Shown here: piece after piece, positions 38,069-49,672 of the stretch
How positions within the stretch are numbered: position 1 is the first letter of the stretch
Layout: each line of letters begins with the position of its first letter
Source: Pseudoscleropodium purum
Lineage: Eukaryota > Streptophyta > Bryopsida > Hypnales > Brachytheciaceae
Length of the DNA stretch: 64,000 bases
Assembly: GCA_963969395.1 (NCBI GenBank)
Contig: OZ017795.1
Location: forward strand, 11,098,001 to 11,162,000
Direction of reading: 5' to 3'
The notes under the pieces: model-generated
What the model was told of the DNA's origin: nothing
The model's database searches: none
What the model saw: the letters and a program-made list of their open reading frames with translations, nothing else
Program-made: the position numbers and the translations under genes

Positions 38069-39614
38069 ACAGCTCGAGCTGATTTTTACAAAACTTGGAG
38101 CTGTCAAAGTACGTCACGACCACTGGGCTCAGAAATGCGAAAAAAGAGATGCCTATGAGTACGAGTTGCACAAGGCGAAGTCACCAGGCTCCGCACTATC
38201 CAAAGTCGAACCTCGAATGTGCTTGATGCTTTTAAGACATGTGCGGACAAGGCTGGTGTTGTACAAGAGAACATGAAAGTGATTTGGTGCAAATCTATAG
38301 ATTTTCACTGCAACGGCGTGAGTAGTCCTTTTCGAGGAGCTACTAGAATGTCTTACTCTGGTCGCACTTGTTATTTTCGGTGTAGATATGCGAATGGATG
38401 TTCTTCCAGGTATTTCTTTTTCCCTTCCGTCTGTACTGGACTTCTTTGGTTGTCTGTCTTTACGTGGTTGCCTGCTCTTATTTGGTTCTGTCGTACTGCA
38501 TTCTTTGTTGCCTGAGGTCAATTGAACCAATCAGGTGCCCACAAATTCGACACCTTTTCAAAATCCATATAATTTTGGATGTCACTCTTCTCTAATTTCT
38601 GGGTGTCAAAATAAAAAAAACAGTCGCCGCACTCTTTTCGAAGGCGACCCTTGCACTGCGAGGCCTGGAGAAGTAGCCTTCCCGAATCAATTAAATCTAG
38701 GTAGGACCACAGTCAGCAGATCGGTACTCGAGCAGGATAATGATGGCCCGAAAATGTTTTCAGCGTTGTGCAGTTCAATGATGGGACGTCAGAGCCAAAA
38801 AAGTAGACGGAGCTGATCGGGTGAGGAAGTCCGTAAGAGTCAATAATGCAATTTATTTAAATGGTGTCTTTTGAGTAATTCCAGGACACATGCAGCAGCG
38901 CTTCTTGGAAAGTGAACAATATTCTGTGCGAGTCATCACTGACTAAAGAGGCTGGTTTTAAATAGATTTAAGATCTACAACAGCAAAATCAGACCCTTCC
39001 TGTGGAAAGGTCATCATCGGCAACGGTCTCTAATTTCTGGATGGCTGACGCTGGGCTTGGAAACCGTGTCTTAGGTCAACGGCACGAGTTGTCATTTATT
39101 ATCAATATAAGCTCTCCGAGACTCCGACAAATTCTGAAATGTACACCACCATTATACCATCATTACAATTTGGCCGGCAATGGACTTGCTCCCATTTTGT
39201 CCGTCATTTAATCTACCTACTCCTCGAACTTTTGGAGGTCCTTAAGTATTCAGTGTTTCCTAGTCTGGTCTCCTTTCTTCTGTTACCCTGACAAGAGCAC
39301 CTAAAACATCGAGTAAGAGCGCATTCACAGTTCAGAGAAAGTCCAATCCGCCAAATTTCAATTTCAATTCCGGTACTTTGATATTCACCATCACTTCAGA
39401 ACACCCACATCTTCCACAAGCTCCTAACTCGGATGCTTGGGTATAATTTTATCCACTACCACCACTAGACCCAAGCAATCAATCATTCAGCTTGAAGAAT
39501 CCTGTCAATAAAGCACCATCATCACCCTGTATACGAATGTACCCCACCCTCCAGCAATTCCTCGTCTCTAATCGTAATTGGCACAAACTCGGAAGCCAAA
39601 ATTGGTTCAAAAGT
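38069..39614. other. Intergenic between PHO1-like gene and Bet v 1 gene 2
   Basis: The two genes converge here, so the stretch holds both 3' untranslated regions. Short frames occur in 38.1-38.8 kb, but none continues the PHO1 protein, which ends in the expected family C-terminal motif. No RNA or repeat recognised. Confidence 0.45.
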
Positions 39615-41409
39615 TTAAAAAGTTTTGGCAGCTCCTTCCAGGGCCTTCCAGACGGCAATGCAGAACCTGTTGTCCAGAGAAGCACGCTCATTCATGGGGA
39701 CGTAAGTGGCCGTCCACGTCGCAGTGGTGGTTCCCTCGGTCGGTCCCGGAAGAAACTCCATCACAGCAGAGACATGCTTGAATCTGGGGTCACCCCTGAT
39801 CACTGTGTAGCCTACTCTCTTCCTCTCCTCGTCGAACACGTCCAAGCGCTCCACCACTTCACCGCCATTCGGAATCACTGCAAAGAAGGGCCACAAAACC
39901 CATGAGCCCCAAACCCTAATTCCAGAGCACCACCTCGTAGGGCGCGCGTTGATGGAACAACCTTGCCAGGACAACGAACAGTTGCAAACGAGGAGGTTCT
40001 ACTCACCAGGATAATAAAACCAACTCCAATTACACCTCACAGAAAGAGGAACCTCGGACAAGAAAAAACAACTTCAACCTAAAATGTCACAAGAGAAGAC
40101 GAATCTATTGTGGCAAGCATAAAAGAGAAAAGAATTGGAATATTACGCTGAGGAGGGAAACTGATTGAGATAGCCATTAAAAACACTTCACTATTCACTT
40201 ACGAATTCCTAATTTCGTGGGAGCCAAAAACGAACCTGAACTGGCTAATAATGTAACGAGGACAACAAGGCGAACTCCAATAAAAAGTCACGAAAGAGAA
40301 ACCTAGAGTGCTAGGACAACAAACCATCTGCCACCTGAAAAAGGCGACAGGGGTGCAAATGACTCTACAATTGAAACTGCAATTTCAACACCAAGAGCCC
40401 TACCAGGTCCCATTTTGCAGACGCGGACGCTCCCGACTTCGCCATTGCCGTGAACAAAGGTACATGACTCGAAGATGTGCGGAAGCGCTTTGGGCAGAAT
40501 GGAATTTTCCACCTTCACAGCCTGCCAGATGGCTTCCGGCGTGGCGTCCAGCGTTCCCGTATGCGTCAACGTCTTCTTGGCCTGGACGGCTTTCTCGAAC
40601 GTCTTGAACATCAGGCTGGTCACGTCCTTGATGTGCTCGGGGGGGCCGGCATCGCCCACGGGGTCGTACTTCCCCGTCCACGTTGCGGCTGTCTGCTTCG
40701 GCCCAGTCGACTCGAACTTCACCTCGCCCGTGAAGTTGGCGTAGCGGGGATCGCCTTCCACTACGGTGTACGTCAAGGTCTTGGTGGCGTCGTCGACCGT
40801 ATCCAGACGTTCCTTGGCCGCACCTGCTCGAGGAATGGCTGCAATGGCAAACGTCACATCCTCGTGTCAGCACTGGCGCGTGCATCATTGTCAGATCTCA
40901 AGCGCTTCAGATTTTGCAAGCATCACTATCATTAATCTGTTGCTCAGTGCATTCTTATACAGAGGAGAAGTTATAAGAAGGGACTTAGCAACAGATTACT
41001 GACAGTGACAGGGTTTTGCCAAGGAAACCCAACCCAATTTGCTAGAATGGAATGGCAATTGGGCTAGCAATCTGGAACTAGTACCGCAAGAAATGAACAC
41101 AAAATGTTTATACCGAAGCTTCGTTGTTTGTGTATATTTACTGATAGTTTCAGCGCAGACATGGATACAGCTATGGCGGTAATTTTAATGCAAAACAGAG
41201 CTTGAAGTGGAGAGTCGGGGAAGTATGTTACCAGGGCCGAAGTGCAAGACGCGAAGAGTGCCAGGACCGCCGGTGCCTTCCAGAATCTCCGCTTTGGCGA
41301 AATACTCCGGCATCAAGTCCGGCAACACCTTGTCCGAATGCTTGCAACACTCCCACGCGTCCTGTGCTTCGCAGTTGAGAACCTCCGTGTGGGATATCAC
41401 ATGCGCCAT
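39615..41409 (-). CDS. Two-domain Bet v 1 / PR-10-like protein (gene 2)
   Basis: Three minus-strand exons: 41409-41232, 40838-40404 and 39877-39615; 291 residues. Exons 1 and 2 have exactly the same lengths as in genes 3 and 4 (178 and 435 nt), and both introns are phase 1. Domain 1 has the glycine-rich loop GTGGPG at residues 45-50. The second domain, starting near residue 150, has GNGEVG. The second intron joins to Val-Ile-Pro rather than Ala-Ile-Pro. The protein is close to genes 3 and 4 in exon 1 and more diverged in exon 3. It lies tail-to-tail with the PHO1-like gene, an arrangement repeated by the PHO1 remnant and gene 3. A role in binding hydrophobic ligands, perhaps in stress responses, is known for the family; nothing here shows the specific ligand. 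Confidence 0.9.
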
Positions 41410-41635
41410 AGCTAACTAATTTCAAGCTCCAAAATGAAAATGAAAATGAAACCAGAAAAAGGCGAAGTGAGCAAGTACTCCTGGATCTGCAGTCAATCAG
41501 AAGGTAATCACACCGTAAGAATTCGGCAACAGACCGATCGATCTATACTCACTAATCCGGACTGATCGGAATCACGGATCGATCGGTACTCGACCCTGAT
41601 TGGAGATGATGAGGGGTTGTACTAGAGGCAAAAGC

Positions 41636-41696
41636 TATTTGTATCGTCTTCTCCCTGGTGCGATCGCCAAGTCTACCCCTTGACACAATAAGTCAA
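41636..41696 (-). promoter_or_regulatory. Upstream elements of Bet v 1 gene 2
   Basis: On the minus strand TACAAATA lies at 41636-41643, the same variant found upstream of genes 3 and 4, and may act as a TATA-like box. A TTGACT W-box core is at 41691-41696 on the minus strand, and TTGAC at 41680-41684 on the plus strand. W-boxes bind WRKY factors and are common in PR-10 promoters. These are motif matches only. Confidence 0.3.
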
Positions 41697-42729
41697 GCCT
41701 CAATTGTTTAGGCAAATTTAAACGAGTCGCCCCTCAAAACTCTCCAATAATCCTTGCAACTAGATGTTGCCTACCTTTCTCACGCATCTCCAGCAGTGCA
41801 AGAAAACGTCATCAACGCTATCAACGCTAGAACGGCAGATCTCGTGCTTGTTTAGAGGACGGGTCGCTTGTTTAGACAATGTTTTACTTTTCTACCCCAA
41901 CCCTTGCAACTCACAAAGTATGCAAAAGCCTGCAACTTGGATATTGTAAGAAGGAAAAGAAAATAACGTTTAGAATAAAAGTAAAAATAGAATTAAAATA
42001 AGGATGTCAACCTTACCAAAAATTCCTTACTTAAGGAACAGAAGATTTGAGGGCGGATTGAAGCAATTAACAATGCACCCTTTTCATCCAAAAGATAAAG
42101 AAGCTAGGGCTTTTCTTGCACCACTTTAGAGGGGTTGTTCGCCCTGCCCAAAATCACCTGTTTGAAGGCAAAAAGAATTTGAACGATGCTTATAAGGATT
42201 ATTTGATCTCTTTTTATTCAGAAATTGGCTGTGTCTTTAAATTGGGCCGTTGCGGATGCTCTCCCTCACTGAGTGCAAGTCACTGTATGCGTATTTGCTT
42301 TTCATTTCTATTCCGGTTATTGGCGACCTTTTTTATGTTTTTCACACCTGATACCAACCCCGCCTTTGCGCTGGGTGGGAGATTCCTTGAGCTTACTGCT
42401 TCATAATTATTTGACTCCGTCAGTAAGTGCAAGAAGGCTTACCAGATCGACGGAATTTAGCGTTGGAGAGTCAACCGCGGAGTCAAAACATGGACTTGAG
42501 GAAGGACCAGACTGAGTGTAACGTTCTGTAATTTAACGCAACTTGCCATCCATTAAGTTTTGATGATGCATGTGAAAGAGAGTTGTAAATTTACATACAC
42601 TTGTTTCATAAAAAATAATAAGGTGAAAAGAGCCTGTTGAGGCCAGGTGTGCAGGGCACTTGTGAGGAACATGCGTAATCCGGAATCATGGGTCCGTCTT
42701 CAGGCTTGTTGAAAAAGGATCAACGGAAC
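41697..42729. other. Intergenic between gene 2 and the PHO1 remnant
   Basis: Mixed composition. A 96-codon frame at 42,116-42,406 has hydrophobic stretches but only marginal resemblance to a PHO1 membrane exon, not enough to call. Nothing else was recognised. Confidence 0.4.
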
Positions 42730-43373
42730 AGTGAATGTCAACGACTTTCAATGGGATGGGGTAGACTTTTGGGTTACCCCGGACGTTTATAGGTCGAAGC
42801 CCAGCGCACTTTATCATCGGACGTTGAAACTGGATCTGTGTTTCATGCAGCGTTCGTGGGACTTCCGTCGAGCAAAAACGTGTGTGCACAAGGCTTCTGC
42901 TGTTGTGTGTCTACTATCCGCTGTTTGAATCTGGCGATTGCTACTGTATGTCAAGGTTAGCTACACTGGCTTGCATCATGAGACTTCATCAATTAAGAAC
43001 GCTTTTGCTGCTGTCGTCATGATTTCTAGCTAGTTTTCCGCAGGGGAATTTGGAGCTTCCGATGAGTACACAGAATGATGCATGCATGACTCATATGGGG
43101 CCTTGTGTCTTTAAATTCTAATCATTCTCAGCTCTGAGTTCATCTTTTCGATCGCTTTCTTCGCAAGGCTGTGTTCAGCAGAATTTATCTTTTGATTCAG
43201 TGTGCCCTTTTGTCACGAGCAGAAGAAATACCTTCTTTGGGGGGGTGGGAAAGTAGCAACTATTCTGTTCTTACTAGAGATGGCAAACCTTTGATAAGCG
43301 CAGATTTGAAATTGAGCACCTGAACAATGTCGTCAAGTACAGAGTCCAGGAAGCTGTTTCGATCTGTTGCCAT
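42730..43373 (+). pseudogene. PHO1-like 3'-end remnant
   Basis: About 42,935-43,373 aligns to the last two coding exons and last intron of the intact PHO1-like gene. The exon-10 counterpart keeps CCGCAGGGGAATTTGGA, but an 8-base deletion just before it shifts the frame and exposes a stop. The splice donor is lost. The exon-11 counterpart from about 43,303 still reads RFEIEHLNNVVKYR, close to [14 protein letters not shown] in the intact gene. Weaker similarity may reach back to about 42,730. No upstream PHO1 exons were found. The remnant ends exactly where the Bet v 1 inverted-repeat arm begins. Confidence 0.75.
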
Positions 43374-45547
43374 GAACTCTAAAAGCCATTTTGTTTCTAC
43401 ACTAACCCTAGAAGTCATTCATTGGACACTTTTTGCCCTCTGCGGCGTTCCAGGGTTGAAAATGGTCGTCTCACCCGGCCAAGGTCACTCATCAGCCTTG
43501 CAAGTATCTTGCCATGCACATTGAAAGGAAAAGAATTCTCATATCCCAGCTCAGTTCAACTCCACCCATGCGCAACAGAACAGGATTCCATAGTAATTAA
43601 CAAACTCCCAGTGATTCCAAAAGTATTGCTCCGTCGTTTCAAGAGCATTTCATGTATGGGACGAAGAAACGACTGGCCAATTGCCACTCATGTACACGTA
43701 TACAAATCCGCTTTCTACGGGAAAGCAAGGTCACCAAATTCAAGTTTCACCACATAATAAAACAGGCCATTCTCACACTCAACTGTGTTGGAACGGCGCT
43801 ATATACCACAATGCCGACGAAACAGAGAAACAAAACTCGTAGTCGATTTAGCATAAAACTCTTGTTATCATTTACTTCCTCTCAACTACAAAACAAAATC
43901 AGGCACGGCCAGCCCAAAGCTTTAAGTTAAGCCTTGGCAGCGCCTTCCAGGGCCTTCCAGACCGCGATGATGAACTTGGGCTCCATCACAACCCCCTCGG
44001 TGACAGGCACGTAAGTGGCAGTCCAGGTAGCAGTGGTGGTTCCCGCGGTGGGTCCAGGAGCGTATTGCACCACGGCAGAGACGTGCTTGAATCTGGGATC
44101 GCCTTTGACCACCGTGTAACCCACCTTCTTGGTCGCCTCGTCAAGCAAGTGCAAGCGCTCCACAAGCTCTCCGCCAGTAGGAATGGCTGCGAAATGAAAC
44201 GGGACCATCAGAACGAAACAAGCACCCTAGCTTTCCAGACCCATAATGTGCTAACCTGTGTACCCAAAGCTGTGCAACATCTGTAAATGCAAGAATGGGG
44301 GACGCAATCCAGACTACGAAATGGTAAGGAAGTGTCAGCATACCAGGGCCCATCTTGCAGACGCGGATGCTGCCCACTTCGCCATTGCCCTCGGCGAAAG
44401 TGCACGACTCGAAGATCTGAGGCAAGGCTTTGGGGAGGATGGCGTTCTCCTCTTTCACCGCTTTCCACACGGCGTCGGGGCTGGCGTCCAGGGTCTCACT
44501 GTGCGTCAAGGTCTTCTTCGCCAGGACAGCTTTCTCGAAGGTCTTGAACGTCAGGGAGCTGACGTTCTTGATGTGCTCGGGAGGACCGGCATCGCCCACG
44601 GCGTCGTACTTCCCGGTCCAGGTTGCTTCACACTGATTCTCCCCCGTGGCGACGAACTGCACCTTTCCGGTGAAGTTGGTGTACCTGGGATCGCCCTCCA
44701 CCACTGTGTACGTCAATGTCTTGGTGGCATCGTCGACCGAGTCGAGGCGTTCCTTCGCAACTCCTTTTTGTGGAATGGCTGCACATTGGAAAAGGGTGAA
44801 TTGATCAGCAAAGTGTACCCAGTTGAGAATTAATCACCACTACAGAAATTCGTGGCATCTCCGAGTATCAAGCAGAGCACACAACTTGAGTTGCAAAACT
44901 CACGGAGGCCAATGGGAAACGAGCATTCCGAATTCAACACAGAGTTAACCACACGCTCAGTTTCTTCCGTAGATGACTCCAAATTAAAGTATACAGACAT
45001 GATGATCCGATTCAGCGATCCAGAAGATGGACTCAGCGAATTATGTGCTCAACAAATGACAATTCGACGAATTGCAGGGAAAACCGATCGTACCAGGTCC
45101 GAAGTGCAAGGCACGGAGGGTGCCGGGACCGCCGTTGCCCTCGAGAATCTCAGCCTTGGCGAAATACTCCGGCAACAGATCCGGCAACACCTTGTCGGAA
45201 TGCTTGCAGCACTCCCACGCATCCTCAGCTGAGCAGTTGAGCACCTGGGTGTGGGATAAGGTCTGGGCCATGTCTTCCAAATGCAACCTCACAAGTTGAA
45301 GAACAAATCTCAAACGCGATCAAGATGATCGAGACTGAATGTGCCAATGTCGGAATGGGGAGAAGCTTTGCAGTGAGGATTGGTGATGAGAGAGTGAGAG
45401 AGGAGTGGTATTTGTAAGGCTCCATGGCAGTCAAAGTCACGCACCCTGCGACCAAGTTCGTAGCAACCCTTCGTGGGCAGTAACTTTCTTACAATAGGTG
45501 ACTTCTATACCGCCAACCATTAAACCATGCGTTCCTGGACGGAACAT
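43374..45547. repeat. Inverted repeat arm A (carries Bet v 1 gene 3)
   Basis: This 2,174-bp arm recurs in reverse orientation at 49,397-51,570. Any base at position p pairs with 94,944 minus p across the whole arm, so there are no net insertions or deletions. By eye at least nine mismatches were seen, all in the 3' flank or intron 1. The arm holds the complete gene, about 280 bp of upstream sequence and about 550 bp downstream. Spacer: 3,849 bp. Confidence 0.95.
43927..45271 (-). CDS. Two-domain Bet v 1 / PR-10-like protein (gene 3)
   Basis: Exons 45271-45094, 44778-44344 and 44186-43927 on the minus strand; 290 residues. Phase-1 introns lie before Ala60-Ile-Pro and Ala205-Ile-Pro, equivalent places in the two domains. 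Domain 1 (about 1-148) has the glycine-rich loop GNGGPG at 45-50. Domain 2 (about 150-290) has GNGEVG at 190-195, losing two of the loop's usual small residues. Its predicted protein is identical to that of gene 4, with which it forms an inverted pair. The start is the ATG of MAQTLSH, matching MAHVISH in gene 2. The family binds hydrophobic ligands in the cytosol; the ligand here is unknown. The PHO1 remnant lies downstream, facing it, as the intact PHO1-like gene faces gene 2. Confidence 0.9.
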
Positions 45548-46894
45548 ACGAACATACCCAACTTGATCCGCATAGAATAACGATTGTCATGCTGAAACTC
45601 TGGAACCTACCATTGAATTTGGGATATATTCGAAGGTTCCATCAAACCGGAAATTACGAAAAGCACCGATGATACAACTTTGCTGCATCCCGTCCCTGAC
45701 ACAATAAAATCTTTCTTCCCCGACAACGAAAATGGGTATACGAAAAACAAGCCAGAAATTTGAGAGCGGCAGACGGCGATCTGGACTCCGTTTCTGAAAG
45801 CCCCAATCTGAGAACGAAATTAGGCACAAACCGATGTCAACACTGTTGAATATCCATCCACAGAAGTTGGAAAATTTTCCTACTCGCCAGTCAACGAAGC
45901 TGCGCTTCAAAATTCGCACGTGCACGGCAGCACTGAAAACAAAGTATGACGAGATTGAGATATGGTAGGAATCGATGGTGGGGGGCTGGGGGCAGATCGA
46001 GTCAGTCTCCTTGACTGGAAGCTCAATAGCTCATCCCTTCACGATTATCCTCTGTAATGTAAGCGGCTCGCTGACGACCTCTCCAGTAGATCGCGGGGTC
46101 TACACCCACTGATCCCTAATTGCACACTCTGTATGGGCACAATTCTTTGATGGCGATTACAGAATGTACTCCTTGTATTTGCAGTTTCATATCTTCGGAT
46201 AAGTCAATACACATGGGATAATACGGAAGAAATTAGGTGCAAGAAAGGTTGAGTTTTATTTAACTCTTAAAGGACGCAACCGCATCATAGTTGATATGCT
46301 GGAAGGATGGGCAACCTATCCATTTGTATGATTCACCCGTCTTATAGAGGTGCCGTGCATCTGATGTAGTCAACATGTAGTTGACTTTCTCAAAAAAAGT
46401 AAAAGAATTCAACGTAGACTTACCTTAAGGACAATTGGCTTACCTTAAATCATTTAACTTACCTTAAATCATTTAATTACCTTAAGATCATGGTAGCTTA
46501 CTTTAACCCTTAAAGTTCATTGACTATGTTTTCACTAAAAACGCTCTAAAACTGTCATTTCTAGGAAAAGTATCAAAATTTAAAATAAAAACATTTTTGG
46601 ACAGATCTAATTGTAGGATCTTGTATTAAGCTAATTTGAAAAGATGTGGAAATCTTTTTAGAAATTTTCATTGCATAGATTGCAAGATATTAGCATTAGA
46701 ATTGACAAAAAGCCTTTTTTCGACCCGATGAAAGTCACAAGGTCACAATTGTATGAAAAAATGTCCATAATGGTTGTAATTCTTTGGATTCATTCTTCAA
46801 GTCAAATTGGATGCATGCTTGTAAATTTTAGAAAAAAGTAAAAATGAATCAAAATACTAAATTGTTAATAATTTAGTTATGGAATGAAAAATTC
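45548..46894. other. Left part of the spacer between the inverted arms
   Basis: About 45,548-46,200 is GC-richer, is present only beside gene 3 and not gene 4, and has a 112-codon frame without a known domain. From about 46,250 the DNA turns AT-rich. It is probably the original upstream region of gene 3. Confidence 0.4.
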
Positions 46895-47380
46895 CTAATC
46901 TCAATGGTTGCAATGTTTTACTAAGCAATCAACATCCTATGATTTTATTTTTTTCCAAAAATATTGAAAATTGAATAAGATAAATGATTTTAAAGTTTAT
47001 TTTAGAGTAGACAATCTATACTTGCCCACCAACTAAAACTCCTCATAACTCTTGACTCATTGATCAAAATGAAATGATTCAAGAAGCTTTCCACATATAT
47101 ATGACTCTAGAAAACTAATTTCAATCTTTTGAAAAAAAGTGATTTTTTCTAATTTGCCTAGACTGACCATGAGGTGAAAAATACTACATGTCATACAATA
47201 ACTTTTAAACCATATAGTCAAAAGTTATGAAAATTGTTGGGCCTTAAAGATAAACCTTATACCCATGTTGTGTGAAAATTTTAGCAAAAATAAATTAAAA
47301 CTACATTTGTAGTGAGCTATCCAAAATCACTATGTTGCCAAAAAAACACAGCTTGGACTTTTAAGGGATAATTTATCTAA
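46895..47380 (+). repeat. Dispersed AT-rich repeat S, copy 2
   Basis: Same-orientation match to 21,085-21,555 over its length with scattered substitutions and small gaps. Shared blocks include AAACTCCTCATAACT and AATCACTATGTTGCCA. Non-coding. Confidence 0.65.
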
Positions 47381-47604
47381 AATTATATGGATTTACTTTG
47401 AATTATAGTCAAATTCAAAGCTCTAAATCTGACATCTTTAAAGCTATCCAAATTTTCCATCATGTAACCCTAACCTGTGGAATGTAACAATCCTAGCCTT
47501 CATAACTAAAGTAGTTTCCAAAATGGTTGAATTATTGAATCAATAGGAGAGTTCTTTGTTCTTACAATCAATTCATCTATCAAGCACTTTTTGGCCACCT
47601 CATC

Positions 47605-49396
47605 ATTTAAGGATTAAATCAGGATTCTAGATGCAAGAGTTTTACACTTTACTTAGCTAATAGAGATAAACTGAAAATTGTGCGCATTTGACGGTATAAA
47701 TATGTGCTTTTTATTTTACTCTTAGACATATTTATCCACATGATTGAAGTCATTGAATGTGTAAGTATTTGACATTGGACCAAAAACAACCAAAGATAAA
47801 AACTAATGGGCAAACACATCTTAATAACTATGGAGGTGCAAAAAACCTTTGGCAACCTCATTTGAAATGAGAATAATGTGACATTTAGAAAATAAAATTT
47901 AATAAAATAAAATATGGATAATTTTTAAAATATTCAAAGTAGTACATGAGTGAAAATTCAAGCCTAAAAAAATTTATCCCTAAGAGTTATGCACAATGAA
48001 AAGGCCTAAAAAAATGTAAGATAATAAATACTTTTGAATTGGATTTTTAAAATATAGTAAGAAAACTCAAATAATTTTTTTTTAAATAGCCATTTTTTCT
48101 TACTTGAAGATGCTCCTTTTCAACCATTTTGCATCTTTGGCAAATAAAAATTATCCAATTGGGGGAAATTTTAAAATAATAAATAAATTTTAAAATACTA
48201 GAAAAAACTATTTAATGTCTACAACTAAAATATGTACCATTTCTTCAAATTTCATAGAAAACAAACATATGACACAAACGTTATGAGCCAAAAGTCACCT
48301 ATCAAAGACCAAGTGAACACAAAATAGGACAAGTGTTTTTTGCAATGCCCCTTGAGTTGTAAATGTAAGACCATTTATCAAAAGTACAAATTGCAAATTG
48401 CATAGGTATTTATTTTCACAATCATTGCTTTACACCTTGATGACCAAGTATTAGAATATCATCAAATGAATGCAAACACATCTCAAACATATTGAATTGG
48501 AAGTATTCATTCATATCTTTTCGTTAGACTTTTGTATTAATTCTTTAACATTTAAAAAATTATAGATTTTGAAGAGTTTGTTTTGCAAATATTCTATAAC
48601 TCAGAGGGAATTGGATATATTTCACCTCAAAAAATAACTTTTCTAGTTCAAAAAATGACCTTTCAAAAATGACTTTAGTAAATAAGAAAAATATATATTT
48701 TTTAAATCATCTTAATTAGATCTTAAATTTTGAACTTACAAAAAAAATCATGTAAAAATTTCAAATATTCAATCAGTAAAGTCTAAACTTAATTTTGAAA
48801 ATAAACTTGAATTTCTTACTTTAAATTTTATTGAAAATATTGATTAGTTCAATAATAAATACAATTGAATGGATATAATTTATGGATTATATCTTACAAC
48901 TTTTTTTCAAGTCTTCATCTAATTATTATTCTAAGTTGCATTTTATAATATATCTTCACAATTTTTTGAAATTTGAAGTAGCTTCTAGTCTTTAAGGAGT
49001 TTAACTTGATTTAAGAGTGTGATGAATGGATGCAAGTTTTGACATCCAATGATTGAAGTCACACAATAACTTGCATTTCCTAATTATATTTAGTAATGGA
49101 TATTGCAAAGATAAATTAACTACTTAAACTTTTAGGTCCCTTAGTTGTTTTGGTGAGAACAGGAAGATAAATTAAGAGTTCTTTCTCTTTTCCATGTTGT
49201 GAAAACAAGCTTTTTGGTTCCCTAAGATGTAAAGATTTAGTGATGGATTAATAATCACGTAATTGTCCCTTTGTTCTTGGTGTGATGACGATTCTTTCTT
49301 ACAATGTTTGTTCCCAATATTTCTTCATTAGGACATATCAGTGCCACACAATATTCTCTCATCTCCATAAAATCAGACGACCCCGAGTACTGCATA
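47605..49396 (+). repeat. Direct repeat R, copy 1
   Basis: This AT-rich sequence is repeated, diverged, at about 52,405-54,700. Shared blocks in order include GATTGAAGTCATTGAATGTG, AAGTACAAATTGCAAATTGC, GATTTTGAAGAGTTTGTTTT, ATTAAGAGTTCTTTCTCTTT and TCACCTCCATAAAAT-like sequence. It ends at the inner edge of inverted arm B. Relative to copy 2 it has about 490 bp of different sequence at 47,875-48,368, and it lacks a MITE and a roughly 730-bp insertion. Non-coding. Confidence 0.7.
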
Positions 49397-49509
49397 ATGT
49401 TCCGTCCAGGAACGCATGGTTTAATGGTTGGCGGTATAGAAGTCACCTATTGTAAGAAAGTTACTGCCCACGAAGGGTTGCTACGAACTTGGTCGCAGGG
49501 TGCGTGACT

Positions 49510-49535
49510 TTGACTGCCATGGAGCCTTACAAATA
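49510..49535 (+). promoter_or_regulatory. Upstream elements of Bet v 1 gene 4
   Basis: A TTGACT W-box core is at 49510-49515 and the TATA-like variant TACAAATA at 49528-49535, about 140 bp before the ATG. Gene 3 has the same motifs in mirror positions (about 45,409-45,434), and gene 2 has TACAAATA and TTGACT upstream too. Motif matches only. Confidence 0.3.
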
Positions 49536-49672
49536 CCACTCCTCTCTCACTCTCTCATCACCAATCCTCACTGCAAAGCTTCTCCCCATTCCGACATTGG
49601 CACATTCAGTCTCGATCATCTTGATCGCGTTTGAGATTTGTTCTTCAACTTGTGAGGTTGCATTTGGAAGAC

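Noticed and set aside
42116..42406. Possible further PHO1 membrane exon in the remnant
   Set aside because: A hydrophobic stretch with a few matching residues, but the alignment is too weak and has no consistent order of motifs.
44258..44833. 191-codon open frame antisense to Bet v 1 gene 3 exon 2 (and its mirror at 50,111-50,686)
   Set aside because: It is the opposite strand of a GC-rich coding exon and crosses its intron boundaries; composition explains it. No domain is seen.
46238..48352. A fifth GCAAGAAA-ended transposon spanning from 46.24 to 48.35 kb
   Set aside because: End-like sequences occur at both points, but the interval contains repeats S and R that occur elsewhere without these ends, so it is not one element.
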